Positions 1 through 13,700 of a stretch of 64,000 bases of DNA are shown here, piece after piece. How positions within the stretch are numbered: the stretch's first letter is position 1; every line of letters starts with the position of its first letter. The stretch is from Calliopum simillimum (lineage: Eukaryota; Arthropoda; Insecta; Diptera; Lauxaniidae), in the NCBI GenBank assembly GCA_951812925.1, contig OX638370.1:109630897-109694896 (forward strand), given 5' to 3'. The notes under the pieces are model-generated. The model saw only the letters and a list, made by a program, of their open reading frames with translations. It was not told the origin of the DNA and ran no database searches. A program made the position numbers and the translations under genes.

Positions 1-190
1 GAGGTTTCATAAACCACCGATTCAATTTTAGTAGAAAAATTCATTGTTAACTTTTTTTTTAAAGTTATCTTAATTATTGTATCATTTTTTTTTTTTTTTT
101 TGGTTCGCAAAAATGTCTTTGCCTTACACAATAAATGTGACAAGTGTGCGTTATACAGTTTCCATTCTTATGATAATACCGCATAGCAGC

Positions 191-1754
191 CTATGATGTT
201 TCATTACGTAGAGATTCCATTATTTCAGTGATATTATCGCGCCGCACTTTTTGTGGCATAAGTACGATTTTGCGTTGTGATTCATGCGTTGAGAAGAAAC
301 CCATTTTCTTGCCTTCTTTTTTAAGTATTATTTCAATACCACGATCTGTAGATTTGATATCAGATATCTCATTCCAAAGGTATGTCCATTGTACCTAAAA
401 CAACAATACATATTTCCAACAATTTTACATTAATAAATTCGAAAGAAAACATACCGTCCATGTGCCAAAGAGATCATTTTTAGTAACATAAATAATGCGA
501 TGATTGGTAACGAGCATAAATTCATTCTTCTGCACGATCTCTTCACAGTGCACAAAAGTATCGGTGATTGCGTATTTACCTTTTTCTATTTCTCTGTTTA
601 TTGAAAAAAAAAAAAGTGATTTAAATTTAAAACTTTTTCCAAATAAAAAAATATTAATTTACCTGAATATTTTGTTGCCATTAGCCTTATCGCGATTGTA
701 CGGACGTAGCACCATATCTAAATGTATAAAACGTGGTGGACGCAAGCGATGTACATCTTCCCCTGCTTCTGTAGCACGCTTAACTGCATCAAAGCTGCCA
801 CTTGCGAAATCAACTACACCAGCTGTGGGACGTGCAACCAAACCAATGGCACCTTTACCGAGGCCCTTAAAGAAACCGCCAACGCCATCTTCTCTAGCGC
901 CCGCTACAGGTTTTGTTACAACACCAGTGACACCGTCAACGAAACCCTAATATAAGAATTAAAAATTATAAAACTAATATTAATTGTTTTTAGGGACAGA
1001 AAATGATTAACATTATTTGCTGTCAAACAAGCATGGATCAGATGGCATTGTTGGTTTAAGCTTACTGTTCAGTGTGTTTATGTAAAACACCAACAAAATT
1101 AAAAAAACTAGGCAAAATGCATAGAAGAAAAACAAAAAAGTTTATTGCAAGGTTGGTTTTTCGTTAAGTTTCAATGCCTACTACAGGTTATATCATCAGA
1201 TGAATTTGCCGACATCCAGAAGAACTTGACCTCGAACGAAAACGAGCCTTTCAATAAAAATTTTTTGTTTTTCCTTATTTTAATGATTATGTTGGTGTTT
1301 TTTACTAAAACACATTAAACAGTAAGCTCAAACGAGCAATGTCATCTGATCCATGCTTGTTTGGTAGCTAATAGTGTAAATCATTATCTGTTCTAAAATA
1401 ATATATTTTATTTCAACATATATGAGTCGTTGTTTCTTACCATGACCAGGCCTTTGCCACTACGTGCAATGCCCTCTTGGAAATTGGCTGGCTTTTTGTT
1501 CATAGCCTGGCGGCGTTTTTTCTGATATTCATCGTCAAATGTCAACGCAGCTAAGCCTTTGCCAACAGCACCAGTAATCCTAAAAAAATTCAAAACATTT
1601 AAAGCTGCTTTTTATGTGTATTTTGTGCGCGGAATGCTTGTTTATATACATACTTTGATACTGCGCCTGCTGCACCACCAACTGTATGACCAAACAATGA
1701 CTTTACACCCAACACGAGACCCTCAGCAAATTCTCCAGGTCCTTGTATAGCACC
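191..1754 (-). other. Vps13: Vps13 exons 32-36: ATG2_C-like helices and PH-like C-terminus
   Basis: Exons: 1654-1754, 1441-1579, 663-946, 455-593 and 191-394. Exons 32-34 encode Gly/Ala/Val-rich amphipathic helices ([56 protein letters not shown]). In other VPS13 proteins this module binds lipid droplets and is related to the ATG2 C-terminus. Exons 35-36 give a PH-like beta sandwich ([48 protein letters not shown]), ending [14 protein letters not shown] and TAG at 191-193. No canonical AATAAA was found on the minus strand below the stop. Confidence 0.96.
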
Positions 1755-4700
1755 CTAAAATACGCATATCGTTTGTTTATTGTTCTGATAGCAAAAATAT
1801 TTGTATTACAATAGCATACCTGGAATGGTTCGTAGAACAAGTCTTCGACGCCTTTTTTAATTCCAACGACCAAGCCATATGGATTACCTAGCACATCAAG
1901 ACCCAAAACTAAGACATACAACTGCTTGAGTGCCTGTCCCACATAATGTGCTGTTATTTCTGAATTTAATTGACCCTGTGTAAAGAACTGATATTCGCGT
2001 TCAAAGAAAGCCAAACGGAAGACAACATCATTAACATCGGTAAGTGTAACACCAACACCTTGTACCAGTGTAGATAAAATGCCTGGTAGCGCACTGATAT
2101 CAGAACCAGCCATTGAGAAGGACACATGTATTTTCAGTGGACCCAAATGTAAATTATCATAGAAATTTTTCTGTTCTTGCTGTGAATGTTGTTCCACCAA
2201 CTCCGCAAGTGGTTTTTCAATATACTCCACATTCATGTTGAAAAATTTAGCAGCTTGCTCATCAGTGATCGAATTCTCCTTCAGTTCAGCAAGGGCAGTA
2301 AGGAAAAGTAAATCAACTTTGAAATGGAATTCCTGTATTAGTACACTAGCGTATTTGAATTGTTTAACTGTCGAATTGGGCACAATACGTTGCACCATAC
2401 TACATTCGATAAACGGTTTCAGCGCAGTCGTTGTGGCAAGACTCTTTGGTGGCGGAATTAGCGCCAACACCACAGGGAAGACACAATCGTTGAGTTGATT
2501 ATCAATTTGTATTTTACAAATTTTAGCATGAAATTGAGTTTGGAATAAGGATGTTTTCATTGATACCCAAATGCCAGGATAGAAAGTTCTACGTATATTG
2601 CGTATACTATTTTTGCGTAGTGTCATATGATTGAAGTCAATCGGATATTTACCATCCAAAGCATATTGCTTATCTACGCCGCTTACAAGATCTAGTGTAT
2701 AAGCCTGAAAGTGTGTCTCGATCTCTTGTGTATCGTGTATATTCATTTGTTTGTAGCGTTTTTTAGATTCTTTCTTTGATTCCCAAATTATTCCGGAATT
2801 TGTTATGCCCAAATATAAGATGTCTACGCCAGTTTCATTATTAACAACAGACAAACCGATGCCATGTATTCTCAGTTCAATAGATTGTGAAATAAACTGC
2901 AGTGCTGCGCTACTTTCCGATCGTGTAGCAATAGCCTCAACTTCTGTGAAGAGCAGCACACGTTGTAAGCCATCCAAAAATGATACCCAAAAACCTTTGC
3001 CGCCATTAATTAAGGCTAATTCACCAACGCCATCACGGCGCAAATCACTTTCTACAGCATTTCGGCCAAAAATTAATTGCCTATCTCCCGTTGGTATAGC
3101 CCAAGTGAAGAGTATCTCGTGTTTTGGTTTCAAAGTCATTTCCACATTGCTACCCTTTTCCAAATAGGTTACAGGATGTGAGGTATGATTGATAAGAAGA
3201 CCAGGAGCATCGCCAGGATTATATTTGGTAAATGTAATGTAAACGGCACCTTCAGTAGCTTGTACATCAACATTAATGCCACCATACTAAAGTGAAAAGG
3301 AGTTGTAAATTGTTAATTTTATACATGTAATATTGGGCCTTATCATGACGCTCTTGAGAATTTTGCTTAGAATCGCGTATATATACAAATTTTACTTCAT
3401 TGGTTTTCGGCAATAATTTGGGAGGGAATGTTTTGACATTTGTTATAAGTATTTGTTCTCCAATTTTTTAACAGGGAACTCAAAGCGCGAATAAATAATG
3501 TATGACAAATAAAAAAACTTTTGTATGACAAATAAAAAAACTTTTGTATGACAATTTTACAGTTTTTTAAAATTTCTTTCATATGACACTAATCAAAGTC
3601 ATGGAAGAATAAAGTATCATGCTCGAAATGGAATTTCTATTGTCCAATATTTACGTTTACAAATGTTCTCCCTCAAGAAAGGAATATATTCTCGTGAGAG
3701 AATTTCTAGAGAAATTCATGATAAGACCCATTAGATCGAAGTATTGAATTACCTTATTGTTGCTTAACTGCAAGAGTATGCATTGAGCTTCAGCATAATT
3801 GAAGGCAACCGTACGCATTCCATCTACTTTAGCGATCATCATATGATCTGAATCATTTTTGGGCCACAATGGTAGACAGTCATCGGGTTCAACCTAGGAT
3901 AATAATAACATTCAAATTTTATAGTAGTCACAGTGTGTTTTTGAAAGATATATTTGAGCGAACATTTAAGGGAATAGATCATCTTTTCAATATTTGTATT
4001 CTCTAATTAATTAATATTTGGTTAAATAAAGAAATTTACCTTTGACCATGGATCACCTGGTCGACTTTGTTCTTGTAGTTCAATATCAAAATTGCATTTA
4101 TTAGTTGCAATATAGAATGGTATAAAAGTGATTTGTTTTGTTAATGAATTGTGTGTTAAATGATTGTGGACACCGATCTAAAAAAAATAAAAATAGAAAA
4201 TTATTTATTAAATTAATTTGGACTCAAAAAAAAAAATATACATACCTCATAAACTGTGTCATTAGCATTGCATGAAACCTGACCAATTGAACCAGCCACA
4301 TCCAATGGAATTTTCTTACTCCATTCACCATTATCCACACGTATTGTAGCATTTTTTTTACCTAAAAAGGATTTTTCACGGAAGGAAAAGAGAATAGGTC
4401 CATTATACTCTGGCGGATGATATAGTATATCAAGTGACTCCATATCAGTCTTGTAGCTCAACATTTGCCCGGTTTTATTAATAAGCCAGAATGGACTGAA
4501 AAGCGTTATCATAAGGCTTCCGTGACGATTGTCAAAACTGTGCGGGATAAAGGAGAATGTTTTGCCGATTAAATTAAATTCAATTTACTTAAGTCATTGA
4601 AGATAATGGGCCTTATCATGAATAAATATTCTCGTGAAAGTAAGGTTATTGGCAATAATTTGGGAGGGAATATTTTGACATTTGTTGTAGGAATTTATGC

Positions 4701-7700
4701 TCCAATTTTTAACAGGGTGTTCGAAGCGCTAATAAATGATGTACGAGAAATTAAAAACTTTTGAAGGACAATTTTAAAGCTAATTAAAATAACTTTCACA
4801 GGACGGATCTGAGGTATCGCTAAAGTAAACTCGGCTCGAAAAATCAATGAGAATAGTTTATTACTTTTCGATTCGCCAATTTTTTCTTTGTACTAACGTT
4901 ACTCCGTCAGCTTCTCACAAAGTTTAAAGGTTTTGAGATTTAGGACCCTATTGCGAGTAGAAACGAAATAGTAGTAGTAATATAGTTGTCACTTTTTAAC
5001 TGATGTTAATTGCGCACATTAAAATGTATGTATGTATGTATTCTCCTTTAACTCCTAGGAGGAGCATAGGGCCAATATGAAATCTCTCCATTTGTCACGT
5101 TCCTTTGCGATGACTTTGATCTCTTGCCACGATTTTCCCGATTCTTGAATTTCCTTTTCCAACGACCTTTTCCAGTTGGTTTTGGGTCTACCACGTCCTC
5201 TACTGCCTTGTGGATTCCACTCAAGGGCCTGGCGACAAACTTCGCTGTGTGGTTTCCGGAGAGTGTGACCAATCCATCCCCATTTGCGCAGCTTGATTTC
5301 GTTTGCTATTGCCTTCTGTTTGCATTTTTGATGTAGCTCGGCATTTGATATAGTGCGAGGCCACCAAACCTTTAGTATACGCGCACATTAAAATAGAGAA
5401 AAGTATTTCGCTTTCATTCTCGTTTCTATTCGCAATAGCGGCCTTAATTGGCTGAATTCGTAGAACATCACCAATTATGTAATTTTACTTTGTTTTGATT
5501 GTTTTTAATGAAATTTGGATGTTTATAATTTTTTCGACATAAGCTGTCAAGTCAAATTAAATAATATTAGGGCTGCATTTAGTATTTTGGGGAATATTGG
5601 AAGAAAAAAGTATCCCTGCTAGAAATGGAATTTTAATATTTACTCCTCTCGAGTAAGAAATATATTCTTCAGAGAGAATTTCCAGACAAATTCATGACAA
5701 GACTCATTTTTGAAGAAAACGACTAGTATTTTTAATGAAGGAACTCGGATATGCATTCAAACACAAAAAATAATTTCACATACCGAACACACAAATCCAT
5801 GTCCATTTTGGCTGCCGAATCGTATGATGTAAAAGTCCATGTTACCATGTTAACATTATCACCTGTTATTTCTGTGGTACAGGACCAATCCTTTTCAAGA
5901 TACTGTATAAGCTGTAAGCAAAAGAGAAAAAGACGAAAAAAAACCAATACAATATTTTTTACAAACATTCATTTAGTTTACAATACATACTCTCACGACT
6001 AAATAACTTCTTCCTTCTTTGCCTTTGCCACTTAATTTAACTGTTGGCAAATGCAATACATCTCCGGGATCTACTTGTTTTTCTCCATAATCGAGAAATT
6101 CTTCCTTCACTAGTTTTCCACTTGGTGTCTCAATATCATCAATTTCTTCAACTGGCCTGGCTATATTATTATAATGCACCGAACAACCGGCAACTGAAAC
6201 TTTAATATTAATCGGTAAAGCATTACGCAAATAAAGCGGTGGACGCAAATGTATCGTATAGAAAGCGCTAAGCAATTTATATTTGTTCGTTGTTTCAAAG
6301 AAGACTTCCGTCTTTTTGCGTACAGCATTAATGTATAAAGGTTCAAAAGTTTCAATGGGATCGCATTGAATTTGACGATTATACTGCAGATCTGTAGGAC
6401 AGTCATTCCAACGAAAGCCTTGTATAGAGACATGATAGCCCTGAGCATTTAAAAAAAAAAAAAAAAAACGAAAAATTATGCATTTAGCATTTCACAATAT
6501 ATGTATGTACTTGAATAAACTTACATCCAGACAGAAGAACAAATCTTTATTTTCCGAATAGATTGCATGTAGTGGTAAATGAAATGTCTTTCCAGGTGCA
6601 ATTTCACCAACAACAACTTTCTCACGATTTGGTGATTTATGTCTAATAATTTTAATGCTTGTTGTAAAGTGATTGTGTACCTAAAAAAAAAAATATTTCT
6701 AATATTTCTTGATCTTTTCAGAAAGAAAAAAAAAACACGCAGTATACTCACACTAACCACACCATGTATATTCACTCTTGTGGTACCATATTCCGAGGAA
6801 ACTTCTGAGACGATACCCCAAGGATCTTGGTTGATATCGCGAAATAGCGTAAAATAGCGTTTATCAGATTTGGAAACAGGCAAGACGACTTCTTTATCAA
6901 TGCCACCAACCTATAATAAAAATAAATTCACAAGTCAAAATTTTTGCAATAGCGGCTTGCGAATCTTTACATACTTTGACATAGATATTGTATTCCTCAT
7001 CCTCCTCAGATTGAATTGTAGATAGATCCTTTGTCTGTAGAAAAACACGACCACCTGCAGAAACTACACAGTCTTGCACCGAATCTGGTTTTACATCTGC
7101 GTCAGTTGTAACCGATTTAAGCACTAAGGAGGCATTCAATGTATTGGCTACTGTATCATTTGGCATATGACATTCATGCAATGTAAATATTCCACGCCTA
7201 AAGTTAATCCAAATATCAAAGCCCGTATCATTTTCAACAGCATAGGGCGCTATAACATCTGGTTTAACTAAACCCTTATTAGCATCAATAGCTTGCGAAA
7301 ATGCTTCGCCCAAAACGCCAAGCAGATCTAAACAAGTTTTACTAACAGTCATCTCTAAATTTTCTTCAGAGTGAACAACAATTTTTTTCGTTTCCTCTTC
7401 AATTGTTTCATCAAATTCATTTTTAGTTTTTTCAACTTCAACATCAAAACTCAGCTCCCACGGCAAGTAATCTTTTTTGCCATTACTTAAGGTGCGCTCA
7501 TTCAATTCGATAACTGGTTCCCAAACGGCCAGTGCTTGGTTATAGTAATTCATATTTAGACACAACGAGCCTTTTGCGTTCATCTAAAAAAAAAAAAACA
7601 CGAAATCTTTTAGAAACATGTTCGATTTTTTAAACAAATTAAAATTCATTTACATTATGACTCCAGTTCGTGACAATTGCATTGAGTTTAGTATCAATGG

Positions 7701-10700
7701 ACAGTAGCGGTGTTGTATAGTAACCAACACCCATTTCTATTACCAATGTTATCGATGGTATATCCAGAACACATTTTTCCGTTTTAAATGTATCTAGTGC
7801 CATTGTCTCAAGAGATTCAATAATTTCTAGAGCGTCTTCGGCCTCATCTGAAAAGGAAGAAAATCCTTGTTAAAACATGTCAAAGTTGATGGTATTTACT
7901 ATAGAAGTCAGTTATAGTCAAATGTTGTCATTGTTGGAATATGTCATAGTAGTAGGCAATCAAAATCTAAGTCATTTCGAATCAACATTAATCGTTCGAA
8001 TTATAAGGAATAAAGCACGAAACTTTTTTCAGAGCATCTTTCCACATTATTTTTTATGGTATGGTATTATACAAACTGACATTAAAATTAACGCTTACAA
8101 CAGTAAGACCGTCTACAGAAGGTCTTCATTAAAACCCAATTATTTTGTCAATTAAAAATTGTCTTCACTCAAAACGGCAAATTTTTCTTAAGTATTGAAA
8201 ATTCGCGTCAAATGATAGCAGTTTGAACGTGGTCACTTGATCAGTTTGTCTTCATTAAGACTGTCTACAGATGGTCTTTCATCTTATGAACTTGTCAGTT
8301 TAGCAAAAATATAACGATGTATTTTCGCTTTCGTATTTCTCGTAGAAATCTTAAACTGAAACCAATATTCTCATGGTTGAAAAACTGGTACTTCTATTTT
8401 GCCTCTGAAACCCGAAAATCTAAGGCACAAGAAGCTTGTGAAAGATACAATAGAAATAACAGGTTTTTTACTATGAAAATTTTGGTTTCAGTATGAGTAC
8501 TAATCAAATCTGACTATTGATATTGTTTTGCTTAACTGTCAGGTGAAAAAGGTGTAAGACCATTTGAAGACGGCTTTTCGAAAATAACTCAAAAAGTAAG
8601 TGTGACATAAAAATTTAAAAATTGAGTGACAATGCTTTATTTCCAACTGTTTGATGCTAACTTTCAATACGAATGGAGAAGGTTTTCTGTAGACGTTTTT
8701 AGCAGTCTAAAGGTTAATAAAACTATAAATGCATACTTCTGAAAAAAGTTTCGACGTACAGCATGTATTTTATTACTAACCGATTTTAATAAACCAATGA
8801 TCTTTATCTTTAAATTTCTTTGCATTCCATAGCTTATTATGTACGACATCTTGCTGTAGCACAGCAGCCTTTTCAGCACTGTTTGCATTTATCGTATTCA
8901 TGGCTTTATTTATCAACTCAATTGTTGCCGGTGAAATATTAACAATAATTTCACTAAACTGTAAACTTAAATGCAGACCCTCTTCCTCTGGTGTCGACCC
9001 TTGTAAGCTAATTACGCATGGATGTATAATGTAGTGTTTAGTAGCTTCACGACGCTCAGGCATAAAAGAGCACATAAACATTTTGAGGCCATCTATTTGA
9101 CCATTTATTAATTGTTTTTCACTTATGCTGCGATAATTTAGTTTAACTTGGGCCTAAAATGTAAATAATATTGATTATTGTGTATAACAGCTTATCATAT
9201 TTGCGCTTATACTTACATTGAAAATGATAGCATTGCTATTGATGTCTTCTAAAGTTTCAACCAAAATAATATCAGGCTCTTCAAGATGCAACACCAAGCT
9301 GATTTTCTTTTCATTTTCCACAACTTAAAAGAAAACACGTGTGATTTATAAGTTGAATGAGTGCTAAAAAATGTTTTAATTTACCTAGCGAAGGTTGTGC
9401 TTTTATTCCCATTGAGGATCTTGCATTTAATGGCGTAGACGTAGTTGGCCTAGATTGATCTATTTTAACGTCAGGTACCTTAGGTTTTGAGCTTCTTACA
9501 GCTTCGGCCTCTTCGGGTAATTTAAAGAAGTCAGCTAATTGTAGTAGATAATCAACGCATAGTATCAAATCGAAACCACTAACTCGTACTTCAGCTGTAA
9601 GTAAAAAAAATTCAATAAGTAAAGTAGGTACAATGTATTACAAAGAACAAAAAGTAATATATGAGGGGGTTAGAGTGACAATGGATTAAGTCAATAAAGG
9701 AAGCAATGTCATAGTAATGTACAACAAATTATGTGCAATAATGATAAGTTATTTGATCGATATACTTTTTTCAGTTTAATGGCATCAATTCTACCATCAA
9801 GTAAATTTGGGGTGAAAACAGAGTCCAATTTTATTTACTTCTATCAAATTTCAGCCAATTCATATTATGACATTACTTTTGCACCTTGAATGGACTTACT
9901 TCAGTGCCATTCTAACCCAATCATATGGTAAGGCGTTAGGAAATAACGAAACAAAGCCCAAATAATTAAAAAACCAAATAACGCCTAAGATAAAACGACA
10001 TAACGCCCAAAAAATATGAAATAACGCCCAAGAATCAACACGAAATAACGCCCAAAAAAATAAACCCCAAATTTTGGGCGTTATTTCCAAAATGATTATC
10101 ACCAAAATTTATATGAAAATAATTTGGGCGTTTCTTCCTTTTTATTTACTGGCGTTATTTCATATTGTTTGGGCGTTATTTCATTTTTTTTATTTTTTTG
10201 GGCATTATTTGGTTTTTTTGGCGTTATTTCATTGGGCGTTTTTTTTTCAAATTTTTTTGGGCATTCTTTGATTTTTTTGGCGTTATTTTATTAGGAGTTT
10301 CAGAAAATTACATACCAATTGTATCGTCTTGTTTTATAACAGCAGTTAAGTCCAACATATAATTGCGCTCCGCTTTGCATACGTCCATAATTTCACCAGT
10401 TGTACCACTTACATCCTTTTCATGATCTTTCCACTCCTTACGACTAAGATACTTTGTTATGCCACTTTTATTCCGTACGCTACGTGTATCATCAATTTGA
10501 ATGTTGCACAAAACAAGTGAAACACTCAAAGTTTCATCAACCAGTTTGTTTCCTTTTAATGACACAAAATACAAACCAAAACAGGCAAGGCCCTCATTGT
10601 TGGCTAAAGATAAATAAAAAATAGTTTTAAGATTTCGTTACAATCATCAAGCTTATCATCAAGCTTGTCCTCAAACTTATCAGCAAACTCACACAACATT

Positions 10701-13700
10701 AGATTTACTATGATGCCATCAAATTGAAGATTAAACTTTAAAGCTTCAAATACTTTATTCTTTGGTTTTTCTTTTTGTTGGTGCATTTTCCTCGATGCGG
10801 AGACTTTTAATGAAGAAGAGTGTAAAAGATTTTTCTTTGAAGGCGAATTCTCACTTGTTGGAGTGCCAAATGCTTTAAAATTTAGTTTTATTACATAAAT
10901 ACTAATAGGTACATATAAATTGTTTAAGTTCTTACTTGATTTCTTATGCACATCGGCTGAAGTAGTCTTTGGTTTTTGCGGCTTTTCCACTTCTGGAAAT
11001 TCATCTTGACCTTCGTTGAAGTTACGATTCAATATGGACATGACCAAAGCATAATCCTCCACTAGTAAATTCAACTACAAGTTTAAATTATTTTATATTA
11101 ACAAACTTTTGAAGCTTAAAATAGCAGTCAGTACTTACTTCTATGGACTTAAGCCTACCGGTTACATCCATTTCAGGTGCATCATAATACCAATTGAAAG
11201 ATAGATTACGTTTCACATTTAGCGAAAAAGTCATAGGATTTAAAATATTTACATCTGATCTGACGCCATAAGATATATCTATTGCTGCAACAAACATAAA
11301 CGTAAATATTAATATATAAATTACATATTTCGTGTGCTTCATTTAAGATCTTACTATCCATCGAACCAATTAGTGATATTCCCGCATCATCATTTGCATC
11401 TCTGATAGCACACTTATATATTTTTATATTATTTAGATCTAATAGCATTTCATCAATAATTGCCGCTCCATATTTCTCATTTATTACATTCTTCACTTCC
11501 GAAGTTGAGTTGGAAAGTTTTAATAGACCCAAATCTATAACAAGCGCATTGCTGCTCATTGAATCAACTGGCACCACAATAATGGGAGCCTTCAATTTAA
11601 CATTCATACGCATGCGTTTTGCTTTTTCATAAGCCTCAAGAGCTGTTCCTTTAGCCGCATCAGCAGCAACAGCGCCAGCATTAGCAATTGACTCTTTAGC
11701 GGCATTGAAGTTATCAAGAAAGCGCTGTAAAATCAATTAAGTGATTAGAAAAAAATCGAATCATTACTTAATGGGCCTGGGTTTATCATGAATAAACATT
11801 CTAGAGAATTTTCCCGGGCTCCGTAGCATGCAATCGGAAAAAAAAAATTACCGAAGTTCAAAATTTACTGGAACGCAACTGAAACGCAGTAATTTGGCAG
11901 GAAATATTTTTATAATTGTTGTATGAATTTATTTTACAAATTTTTAACAGGGAATTCGAACCGCGAATAAATAATATATGACAAATTAAAAATTTTGTAC
12001 AAATTTATAGCAGAATGAAAAGCTTCATAAAATAAACTAGGCTTAATAAAAACAAATATAAGGTGTCACTAAAGTAAGCTTGACTCAAATTTATGATTGA
12101 GAATAGCAATATTACATTTTACTTCGTTACTTTTTATACCCTACACCTAGGGCATATTCTCTTTTTTCTTTCATTTGTAACGCAGAGAAAAAGGCGTGGT
12201 AGGTATGGAAAAGTATACAAATTCTTGATCAGCGTCACCTCCTGAGTCGATTTAGCTATGTCCGTCCGTCCGTCTATGGAAATAGTTTTCACAGGAAAAT
12301 TAAGTACGATAATTCGATGAAACTTTGCGCACTGCTTTTTTCGCAAAAGATAGTTCTTCGGATTGAAAATGAGCGAAATTGGTCAAAGGACACGCCTACC
12401 ACCCATACAAATATATAATTTGAAACACAATATTATGAGCATTATTCACGATAACGCAACCAAAATACACACAAATACTAGGGATAGTTGGTGCAAGATC
12501 TGATGATAAACTAGGTGAGTTCGTGCAAGAAGGCATGGTACCACCCATATAAGGAAAAGTTTTGAAATGCTGTACTGGGACCATTTTTTGTGATAATTCA
12601 TTCAAATTTTACTCAGACATTAAGAATAGGAGATACAAGCTCTGTTTAGAAACTTGGTTGATTCTGAGGGGGCGTGGCAACTTCCATACAATCACAGTTT
12701 TCAAAATGCAGTAATGCAAATGTTATTTGAGGAAATGTAACAAAATTTGGCACGGACTTTAGGAATAATTAATTGAAGCTCCAAGAAAAAGTAAGGCGAA
12801 TTTGGAAAAGGGGGCGTGACCCCACAAATACAAACAAAATTTGCATAATGCAACCAAATTTCGGACAGATATTTGGAAAAATAAGCGCAAGCTTTGTGCA
12901 AAATTTAAGTGAATTCGAACAAGAAGGCGTGGCGTGACCTACGATAAAAGCCAAATTTTCCAAACGCCGAAATGTAGGGTACTTATTTTTTTGCCAGGCC
13001 AAATAAAGCAACCACCCTAACTATTTTTTATTTTTGATTTGATGGTTTGGAGAATTATTTGGTAGAACTAGTAGTCCACTCCCACTCCCAATTTTGTAAT
13101 TTTAGTTTGTTTTTGTTGTGTTTAATGATATTTAGATGTTTATATTTTGTTTTTATTTTTTTTTTTTTTTTCTTAACATAGCTGTCAAATCAAATGGAAA
13201 ATACCAGGGTTGCATAGGCGCTTTTAGGCAAACTTTGGGAGATAATTGGCAGAAGAAATTATATCTGCTGTAAATGAAATTTCCATTCTCAAAATATTCA
13301 CGATTGCAAATGTTCGTTTTCGAGAAAGGAATTAGTCTCGAGATCGAACTTCCGGACAAATTCATGATAAAGCCCAATATTTAAAGTGTTAATACTTACC
13401 AATACAGAGGTAATAAACCATTTTAAGTACACAATTTTAACACAACCAATTTCACAATTGATTTTCATATCATCTGAATTGTAATTTGATGTTTCATCAA
13501 GATTATACATCACTTGTTCATAATTTAGTGCATTGTTGCCCACAATGGAAAGAATCTATTTTATAGAAAAGAAGAAAAAATCAAATATTTGATATTAAAT
13601 TATAATTTTGATAGTTTAATCATAGCATCGTCACCTCTAGGTAACTCCAATTTTCAAGTTTTGAGATAATTAAATTTTAAGATTTTTGAAAATTTGAATT

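Larger units (their letters stand above)
1820..7583 (-). other. Vps13: Vps13 exons 23-31: VAB (SHR-BD) adaptor-binding domain
   Basis: Exons: 6975-7583, 6752-6910, 6525-6680, 5991-6440, 5784-5911, 4246-4537, 4040-4177, 3753-3893 and 1820-3286. They cover about residues 1915-3094. The VAB domain is built of six beta-rich repeats, each with a conserved Asn that contacts Pro-x-Pro adaptor peptides in the yeast protein. Four such Asn sites are easy to see: [35 protein letters not shown] and [10 protein letters not shown]. The 1467-nt exon 31 carries the end of VAB plus the following helical part. The 3' splice site of exon 28 (4537/4538) is set by a pyrimidine-rich tract ending CACAG. Introns 27 and 30 hold copies of one TIR element family. 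Confidence 0.95.

Noticed and set aside
504..950. Plus-strand open frame of 148 codons
   Set aside because: It is the shadow of Vps13 exons 34 and 35, which lie on the minus strand with splice sites and conserved domains.
5973..6275. A separate gene starting at [10 protein letters not shown]
   Set aside because: It is part of Vps13 exon 26 (5991-6440); the frame continues upstream to a proper acceptor.
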